NCBI GenBank assembly: GCA_964638815.1
Contig: CAZXBB010000113.1
Coordinates: 1 to 14,379 of the forward strand
Reading direction: 5' to 3'
DNA length: 14,379 nt
Source: CAZXBB01 sp964638815
Lineage (GTDB): Bacteria > Planctomycetota > Phycisphaerae > Phycisphaerales > SM1A02
Shown: positions 9,689-14,379 of the stretch, piece by piece
How the letters are laid out: each line of letters begins with the position of its first letter
How positions within the stretch are numbered: position 1 is the first letter of the stretch
Notes under the pieces: model-generated
The model's input: the letters and a program-made list of their open reading frames with translations, nothing else
The model's database searches: none
Told to the model about the DNA's origin: nothing
Position numbers and translations under genes: made by a program

Positions 9689-11701
9689 TTGGGCGATCGA
9701 TCTGAACATCCCGACGACGATTCCGCCCCGGCGTCGAACGGCGCGGCCGCGGCGCTCGCCAAAACGCCGTCGTGCTACGCGCTCCTCGGCAACCCCAACA
9801 CCGGCAAGACGACGCTGTTCAACCGGCTGTGCGGCATCCGCGCGAAGACCGCGAACTTTCCCGGGAGCACCGTCGAGGCGCGGGTCGGCGCGATGCGCGT
9901 GCACGACGCGACGCGTCGCATCGTTGACCTGCCCGGAATCTACGGGCTCAACCTCGACCGTCCCGAGTCGCGCACGTGCCGGGCGTACCTCGCCGGCGAC
10001 ATCACGCTCGGCGATCCGCCCGAGGCGGTCATCGTCGTCGCCGACGCCACCAACCTGCGACGCAACCTGATGTTCGTCGGGCAGGCCCTGCAGCAGGGGC
10101 TCCCCGCGATCGTCGTGCTCAACATGATCGACGTCGCGCGGCGGCGCGGCATTGCGATCGACATCGACGCCCTCGCGCGTCGCCTGGGGTGCCCCGTGGT
10201 CGCCACCTCCGCGCGGTCCGGCGTGGGCATGGACGACCTGGTCGCGATGCTCGACGGTCCGCGTCATGCCGACCCTTCCGCCCTCGCCGACCCGGGCGAC
10301 GCGCGGGTGGCCCAGCGTTGGGCGAACGGGATCGTCGACGCGTGCGTCGCGGAGCGCCCGGAGCGGCCGGACCGCCTCACCGACCGTCTCGACGCGATCG
10401 TGACGCACCCGGTGCTCGGTCTCGCCGTCTTCGCGCTCGTCATGTCGGGCCTGTTCTACGCGATCTTCGCGCTCGCCAACGTGCCGATGGACCTGATCGA
10501 GCTGCTGTTCGCGGAGCTCGGCGCGCTGATCGGCGAGACGATCCCGGCGGGGCCCGTCCGCGACCTCCTCGTGGACGGCGTGGTGAGCGGCGTCGCGGGC
10601 ACGGTCGTCTTCCTGCCGCAGATCTGCCTGCTGTTCTTCCTCATCAGCGTCCTCGAGGACACCGGGTATCTTGCGCGCGCCGTCTTCGTGATGGACCGGA
10701 TCCTGCGGTGGGTGGGGCTGCCGGGTCAGTCGTTCGTGCCGCTGCTCGCCGCCCACGCGTGTGCCATCCCCGCGATCATGTCGGCGCGTCTCATCCCGGA
10801 CCGGCGCGACCGGATCGCGACGGTGCTCGTCGCCCCCTTCATGAGCTGCTCGGCGCGGCTCCCCGTCTACGTGCTTCTCGTCGGCATCCTCTTCCGCGAT
10901 CCGCTCCACGCGGGGCTCGCCTTCACGGGCTGCTACCTCCTCGGCGCGCTTGCCGCGCTCCTCACGGCGCTCATCGCGCGGAACACCGTGCTCGCGGGCG
11001 CGTCGCGCCCGATGGTGCTCGAGCTGCCGCCCTACCGCCTCCCGTCCCTGCGCACGGCGTTGCTGACCACGTTTGACCGCGGCTTGACGTTCCTGCGCAA
11101 GGCGGGCACCGTCATCCTCGCGATCTGCATCGTGCTGTGGTGGCTGAGCGCGTACCCGAAGCCGTCCGCCGAGCCCGCGGTCGCGGCCGGCCTTCGCGGC
11201 GAGGCCGCGATCGTCGCGCCGGCCGACGCCGCGCGGGCCGAGGCCCTCGACCGGGAGGCGGACGTGATCGCCGCGCGGCACGCCATGGCGAACAGCTTCG
11301 CCGGGCGGCTCGGACGCCTGGCCGAGCCGGTGTTCGCCCCCATCGGCCTCGACTGGCAACTGACGATCGGCGTCGTGACGAGCTTCGCGGCGCGCGAGGT
11401 GTTCGTCTCGACCCTCGCGGTGATCTTCGCCGGCGCCGACGAAGCCGAGGACGAGGGCGTCATCGACCGCATCGAGAGCGCGAAGCGCGATGACGGCAGC
11501 CCGGTCTTCACGACGACGACGGCCGCGAGCCTGCTCGTCTTCTACGTCCTCGCCATGCAGTGCCTGCCCACGCTGCCCGTGACCGCCCGCGAGACGGGCC
11601 ACTGGGGCTGGGCGGTGCTCCAGTTCGCGTACATGTCGGCAGTCGCGTACGCCGCGGCGCTGCTCGTGCACGTCACGCTGTCGCAGCTCGGGGCCGCCTG
11701 A
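9689..11701 (+). CDS. feoB: Ferrous iron transport protein B
   Basis: FeoB is the inner-membrane Fe2+ transporter with a cytosolic G-protein domain. Its 670 residues are somewhat fewer than the 773 of E. coli FeoB. G motifs are G1 GNPNTGKT (34-41), G2 Thr61 (PGSTVE), G3 DLPG (80-83), G4 NMID (145-148) and G5 SARSG (174-178). The membrane part carries the family blocks LEDTGYLARAVFVMD, SFVPLLAAHACAIPAIM, APFMSCSARLPVY and AAREVFVSTL, and ends with a final helix pair. The start is TTG at 9689, since no ATG or GTG precedes G1 in this frame; there is no ribosome binding site, so coupling to feoA is likely. The first 25 residues are polar and low-complexity. The gene runs on into a small overlapping gene by TGATG. 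Confidence 0.97.
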   Translation: MGDRSEHPDDDSAPASNGAAAALAKTPSCYALLGNPNTGKTTLFNRLCGIRAKTANFPGSTVEARVGAMRVHDATRRIVDLPGIYGLNLDRPESRTCRAYLAGDITLGDPPEAVIVVADATNLRRNLMFVGQALQQGLPAIVVLNMIDVARRRGIAIDIDALARRLGCPVVATSARSGVGMDDLVAMLDGPRHADPSALADPGDARVAQRWANGIVDACVAERPERPDRLTDRLDAIVTHPVLGLAVFALVMSGLFYAIFALANVPMDLIELLFAELGALIGETIPAGPVRDLLVDGVVSGVAGTVVFLPQICLLFFLISVLEDTGYLARAVFVMDRILRWVGLPGQSFVPLLAAHACAIPAIMSARLIPDRRDRIATVLVAPFMSCSARLPVYVLLVGILFRDPLHAGLAFTGCYLLGALAALLTALIARNTVLAGASRPMVLELPPYRLPSLRTALLTTFDRGLTFLRKAGTVILAICIVLWWLSAYPKPSAEPAVAAGLRGEAAIVAPADAARAEALDREADVIAARHAMANSFAGRLGRLAEPVFAPIGLDWQLTIGVVTSFAAREVFVSTLAVIFAGADEAEDEGVIDRIESAKRDDGSPVFTTTTAASLLVFYVLAMQCLPTLPVTARETGHWGWAVLQFAYMSAVAYAAALLVHVTLSQLGAA

Positions 11702-11850
11702 TGCCGTGGGGCGACTGGCAGTTCTACGTCGTTACGCTGGCGGCGCTGTGCGGCGTGTGGGCGGCCGTGCGGAGCGTCGTCCCCAGGAAGCGGAAACGCG
11801 CCGGCAAGAAGACGACGCTGACGATCGAGGGAAAGAAACGTCGCGACTGA
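11701..11850 (+). CDS. Small basic membrane peptide overlapping feoB
   Basis: This 49-residue peptide has one hydrophobic segment (about 7-26, QFYVVTLAALCGVWAAVRSV) followed by a strongly basic tail (PRKRKRAGKKTTLTIEGKKRRD), giving an N-out, C-in topology by the positive-inside rule. Its ATG overlaps the feoB stop (TGATG), so it is translated by coupling and belongs to the feo operon. In place and size it recalls the small FeoB-associated membrane proteins that follow feoB in many bacteria. However, it has one cysteine rather than a Cys-rich tail, and no FeoC winged helix. A role in assembling or stabilising FeoB is an inference from context. Confidence 0.7.
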   Translation: MPWGDWQFYVVTLAALCGVWAAVRSVVPRKRKRAGKKTTLTIEGKKRRD

Positions 11851-11877
11851 CGCCGGTCTCCGTCATTCCGCATCGGA

Positions 11878-12684
11878 TCAGAAGCGCTTGTGCACCGGGC
11901 GCTCGGCCGGCGCCTTGAGACCCAGCACCGCCCGCATGAGCGCGAGGTCATCGCCGGTCGTGACCTTGAAGTTCCGCGGCTCGCCGCCGACCGCGTGCAC
12001 GACCTCGCCGAGCCGCTCGACGAGCGACGCGTCGTCCGTCGCGCCCGCGAGGTCGTCCTGCGCATACGCGCGTCGGATCAGGTCGACGGTGAAGACCTGC
12101 GGCGTCTGGACCGCGACGAGGTTCGTGCGGTCAACCGTCTCGAGGATGCGCCGGGCCTCGACCTCCACCTTGCCGGTGTCGCCGAGGATCGCGTCGGCAA
12201 TGGCGTCGTCGCCGGCGCTCACGATCTCGACCTCGGCGTCCACGCGTTTCACCGTGGAGTCGATCGCGAGCGCGGGCACGACCGCAGGCAGGTTCGCCGC
12301 GGCCTCGAAGACGCGATCGAGCAGTTCGCGGCTTGCCCCGGGTCGCGCCGCGTCGTGGACGGCGACGTGCGTGGCGTCGTCCGGCACCACCGCCAGCGCG
12401 TTGCGCACGGTCTCCCAGCGCTCGAGCTTCCCGCCCTCGACGACGCGCGCGCCGTGGAAGCTCAGCGTGGCCGCATAGCGCTCGCGGAAGGCGGCGAAGG
12501 CGTCGGGATCGTCGTCCGTGGCGGCGGGGCCGGCCACGACGATCGAACGGACCTCGTCGCGTTTCGCAAAGAGCTCGACGGTCCGGATCAGGAGCGGCCG
12601 CCCCCCGAGATCCTGCCCGAGCTTGTCCCCGCCGCCGAAGCGGCGGCTGCGGCCGGCGGCGGGCAGGATGACGCAGACATTCAT
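11878..12684 (-). CDS. ispD: 2-C-methyl-D-erythritol 4-phosphate cytidylyltransferase
   Basis: IspD joins CTP and methylerythritol phosphate in the MEP route to isoprenoids and acts in the cytoplasm. The 268 residues show the nucleotide-binding start PAAGRSRRFGGGDKL (8-22, with R15 and K21 as expected catalytic residues), VHDAARP (109-115), an ETVDR block with R186, QTPQVF (193-198), TDDASLVE (216-223) and NFKVTTGDDL (K240). About 27 residues (roughly 152-178, acidic and alanine-rich) are inserted between KRVD and ETVDR, which lie a few residues apart in E. coli. ATG 12684 has GGGGAG ten bases upstream. The gene is convergent with the feo operon (27 bp apart) and follows the DUF1573 gene by 75 bp on the same strand. 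Confidence 0.95.
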   Translation of the reverse strand: MNVCVILPAAGRSRRFGGGDKLGQDLGGRPLLIRTVELFAKRDEVRSIVVAGPAATDDDPDAFAAFRERYAATLSFHGARVVEGGKLERWETVRNALAVVPDDATHVAVHDAARPGASRELLDRVFEAAANLPAVVPALAIDSTVKRVDAEVEIVSAGDDAIADAILGDTGKVEVEARRILETVDRTNLVAVQTPQVFTVDLIRRAYAQDDLAGATDDASLVERLGEVVHAVGGEPRNFKVTTGDDLALMRAVLGLKAPAERPVHKRF

Positions 12685-12722
12685 GGTCGACGGTCTCCCC
12701 TGACTCGGCGATCGGCGTCCTG

Positions 12723-12749
12723 CGTGATCATCGTGATCATCGTGATCAT
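12723..12749. repeat. Three tandem 9-bp repeats CGTGATCAT
   Basis: CGTGATCAT is repeated perfectly at 12723-12731, 12732-12740 and 12741-12749. Each unit holds the palindrome TGATCA. A further GATCATCG at 12758-12765 lies in the adjacent hairpin and overlaps the stop of the DUF1573 gene. The array fills part of the 75-bp gap between that gene and ispD. Confidence 0.9.
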
Positions 12750-12750
12750 C

Positions 12751-12769
12751 GGCGCGCGATCATCGCGCC
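12751..12769. terminator. Hairpin at the stop codon of the DUF1573 gene
   Basis: GGCGCG (12751-12756) pairs with CGCGCC (12764-12769), leaving a seven-base loop. An alternative register pairs GCGCG with CGCGC around ATCAT. The structure covers the TGA stop (12760-12762) of the minus-strand DUF1573 gene. There is no U-rich tail, so it is more likely an attenuating or mRNA-protecting hairpin than an intrinsic terminator. Confidence 0.35.
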
Positions 12770-14121
12770 GCGCGCTCCGTACGGGCGTCCTCCACGATAC
12801 CGATGATCCGCAGTCCCTGCGACTGTCCCGCGAGGTGCCCGAAGAACCGGGCGTCGCCCTTGAAGAGCCCGCTGTACCCCTCGCGGGGCGTGATCCGCAC
12901 GCGGCACGTGATCTGGTCGCCCTCGCGCGTCGTCCCGAGCAGCTCGGCGTCGAAGTGCTCTGATTCGGAGCGGACCTCGCGGATCGTGTCGTTCGGCTCG
13001 ATGTGCCTGAGCCACTTGAGGTCCACGCTGAAATCCGCGGCCTCGCCCGGCTTCAACGCGCCGAGGATGACGCGCTGCTTCGACAGCCCCCACTGGCGTG
13101 CCATCAGCGGCTCGGGCATCGAGCACGGCACGTGCCGCACCTGAAGGTCGATGATCGGCGCCTCGGGGTGATCAGTCTCGATGATCCACCAGACGGGCAT
13201 GCGGTTGCCGTTCCGGTCGAAGCAGCTTTGCGGGTCGTACTGCGAGATGTCCCAGCCGATCGCGTACGACGCGCGGGGCTCGTCGCGCCCCGGCGTGAAG
13301 CCGTCGAGGTAGGTCGGCGGCTCGCCGTTCGAGGCGCGGATGGTGAACGGACGGTCGTCCGTCGCCGTCAGGACGAGCCGTCCGGAGGTCACATCGGGCG
13401 CGGGCCGGATCACGGTGGGATCGATCTCGACGACGCGTCCGACGCGTGCCCGCAGTCGCATGATGGCCGGCGCGTACCCGTCGACCAGGACGGCGACGCT
13501 GGCGCGCTTCGCCCCGGAGGCCGCCGGCCCCTCCAGCATCGCGGAGGTCTCGAGCGATCCGCCCGGCGGGATCGTCTCGCCGACGATGTCGTCGATCGCG
13601 GTGCACCGGCAGTCGGCCTTGACGCCCGCGATCGTGATCGGCTCGTCGCCGACGTTCGTGATCCGGAACGTGCCCTTCATGTCGGTGTCCGGCAGCACCG
13701 TGCCGAAGTCGAGCTCGACGGGGTCGAAGACGATGGGCGGCGGGCCGCCACCCGTGTCGTCGGACGTACGCGGAAGCCGCTCCCGGGGACCGGCGGTGCC
13801 CGGGGTTCCGGCGGTCGCGTCGGCGGCGGCGTCCTGACTCAAGGGCGAGGTCGTTCCCGGCGCCGCGTCCTGCGCCACGACCGGCCGGGCGTCGTAGCGC
13901 AGACCGGCGGAACCGCGTCCGATGAGAATGCCGGCGACGAGCACGAGCGCCAGGGCGGCGACGCCGCCGACGACGGCCGCGGTCGAGACTCCGGCTTCGC
14001 GGGTCCGGCGGTACCGGGCGGACTGGCGGGACCGCGCGGACCGGCACGAACCGGCGGACTGGCCGGATCGGGAGCGGCAGGGCCGGCACGTTCGGCGCGA
14101 GTCGGTGCGATGAGGGATCAT
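12760..14121 (-). CDS. Membrane-anchored DUF1573 domain protein
   Basis: This 453-residue protein has a basic cytoplasmic N-terminus (1-44, Arg/Ser-rich, with C12, C15 and C26), one membrane helix (about 45-67, VSTAAVVGGVAALALVLVAGILI) and an Ala/Pro/Gly-rich linker. A DUF1573 domain follows at about 129-214, with FDPVELDFGTV, a DCRCTA turn in place of the usual CGCT, and IPPGGS. DUF1573 is an Ig-like extracytoplasmic domain common in Bacteroidetes and planctomycetes, of unknown biochemical role. The C-terminal 200 residues seem to hold further Ig-like strands (KQRVILGALKPGEAADFSVDL). ATG 14121 is fixed by AGGAGA at 14127-14132 with five-base spacing; the in-frame extension to 14217 would cross the likely promoter. 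Envelope function is inferred from topology only. Confidence 0.87.
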   Translation of the reverse strand: MIPHRTDSRRTCRPCRSRSGQSAGSCRSARSRQSARYRRTREAGVSTAAVVGGVAALALVLVAGILIGRGSAGLRYDARPVVAQDAAPGTTSPLSQDAAADATAGTPGTAGPRERLPRTSDDTGGGPPPIVFDPVELDFGTVLPDTDMKGTFRITNVGDEPITIAGVKADCRCTAIDDIVGETIPPGGSLETSAMLEGPAASGAKRASVAVLVDGYAPAIMRLRARVGRVVEIDPTVIRPAPDVTSGRLVLTATDDRPFTIRASNGEPPTYLDGFTPGRDEPRASYAIGWDISQYDPQSCFDRNGNRMPVWWIIETDHPEAPIIDLQVRHVPCSMPEPLMARQWGLSKQRVILGALKPGEAADFSVDLKWLRHIEPNDTIREVRSESEHFDAELLGTTREGDQITCRVRITPREGYSGLFKGDARFFGHLAGQSQGLRIIGIVEDARTERAAR

Positions 14122-14148
14122 CCGAATCTCCTGGCGGGCGTGGGAGGG

Positions 14149-14154
14149 ACTATA
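14149..14154 (-). promoter_or_regulatory. -10 element of the DUF1573-ispD transcript
   Basis: On the minus strand TATAGT lies 27 bases ahead of the ATG at 14121. Initiation at about 14142 gives a leader of about 20 bases that includes the AGGAGA ribosome binding site. No clear -35 hexamer is visible. Confidence 0.45.
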
Positions 14155-14201
14155 TGCCGTTGCCCGCAGGGATGTTCCGGCACCGGCTGCCGGGCACCAA
14201 T

Positions 14202-14229
14202 TGACTCCCCCGCGCAATCGCCGGAAGAT
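14202..14229 (+). promoter_or_regulatory. Promoter of tRNA-Leu
   Basis: TTGACT (14202-14207) is a five-of-six match to the -35 box. With a 16-base spacer it is followed by GAAGAT (14224-14229), a weak -10. The implied start is a few bases before the mature tRNA at 14239. The pair is the best -35/-10 combination I see in the window. Confidence 0.5.
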
Positions 14230-14238
14230 CCGTACCGG

Positions 14239-14322
14239 GCCGGAGTGGCGGAATTGGCAGACGCGCCGGATTCAAAATCCGGTGCCCGCAAGGGCATGTG
14301 GGTTCGAGTCCCACCTCCGGTA
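14239..14322 (+). tRNA. tRNA-Leu(CAA)
   Basis: The molecule is 84 nt with a long variable arm, as in class II tRNAs. Acceptor arms GCCGGAG (14239-14245) and CTCCGGT (14315-14321) pair, with one G-U, and the discriminator base is A14322. The anticodon arm is CCGGA-TTCAAAA-TCCGG, so the anticodon is CAA (14273-14275), reading UUG leucine codons. The variable stem is TGCCC-GCAA-GGGCA and the T arm is GTGGG-TTCGAGT-CCCAC. CCA is not encoded and must be added after transcription. Confidence 0.97.
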
Positions 14323-14379
14323 TTCGCTCACCAGGCGGCGACACTCCCGGCGGGCGCGGCGGCCCGGCGAGCCCGGCGG

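Noticed and set aside
9659..11671. 670-codon minus-strand open frame antisense to feoB
   Set aside because: It shows Arg/His/Glu-biased low complexity and no recognisable domain, while the sense strand has all FeoB motifs. It is a GC-bias shadow.
14122..14217. N-terminal extension of the DUF1573 protein
   Set aside because: The ATG at 14121 has a strong AGGAGA, and the extension would cross the likely -10 element.
14150..14344. 64-codon minus-strand frame across the tRNA gene
   Set aside because: The peptide is the familiar spurious antisense translation of tRNA-Leu (PTCPCGHRILNPARLP type), not a real protein.

Overview
This is a gene-dense, very GC-rich bacterial window with nine protein genes and one tRNA. 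No phage, insertion-sequence or CRISPR signature is visible. Leading guess for the source is a planctomycete, perhaps of the Phycisphaerae type. Reasons: high GC, a large membrane-anchored DUF1573 protein with a long Arg/Ser-rich tail, GTG and TTG starts, several genes without Shine-Dalgarno sequences, and a Cys-rich FeoA. This is inference from style; no rRNA or other taxonomic marker is present.

Layout. (1) 204-3685, minus strand: a secreted/membrane protein of 824 residues (GTG start at 3685) followed by an ABC-2 type ATPase. A 70-bp array of ten GATC-rich heptamers joins them and supplies the stop codon of the first gene. No permease gene is visible. (2) 3907-7654, plus strand: a 110-residue single-pass membrane protein, uvrA, and a 133-residue membrane protein that overlaps the uvrA stop by ATGA. 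UvrA carries an Ala-Gly-Gly repeat tract between two cysteines at the entry to its UvrB-binding region. (3) 7857-9224, plus: a phosphoribosyltransferase/alpha-beta hydrolase fusion in which the diagnostic residues of both domains look substituted. Three 10-bp direct repeats lie in its leader. (4) 9397-11850, plus: an iron operon of feoA, feoB and a 49-residue basic membrane peptide, behind an extended -10 promoter overlapped by a Fur-box-like palindrome. (5) 11878-14121, minus: a membrane-anchored DUF1573 protein followed by ispD (MEP isoprenoid pathway), with a 9-bp GATC repeat array between them. (6) 14239-14322, plus: tRNA-Leu(CAA) with its own promoter-like elements.

Functionally this is mostly chromosomal housekeeping: nucleotide excision repair, ferrous iron uptake, isoprenoid precursor synthesis and a leucine tRNA, mixed with lineage-specific membrane proteins. 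I do not see a clear new multi-gene system. The points most worth a second look are the repeat-expanded UvrA, the doubly degenerate fusion enzyme, the GATC repeat arrays placed at stop codons, the apparent leaderless promoters and the Fur-controlled feo promoter with its extra small gene. No gap between genes exceeds about 220 bases.
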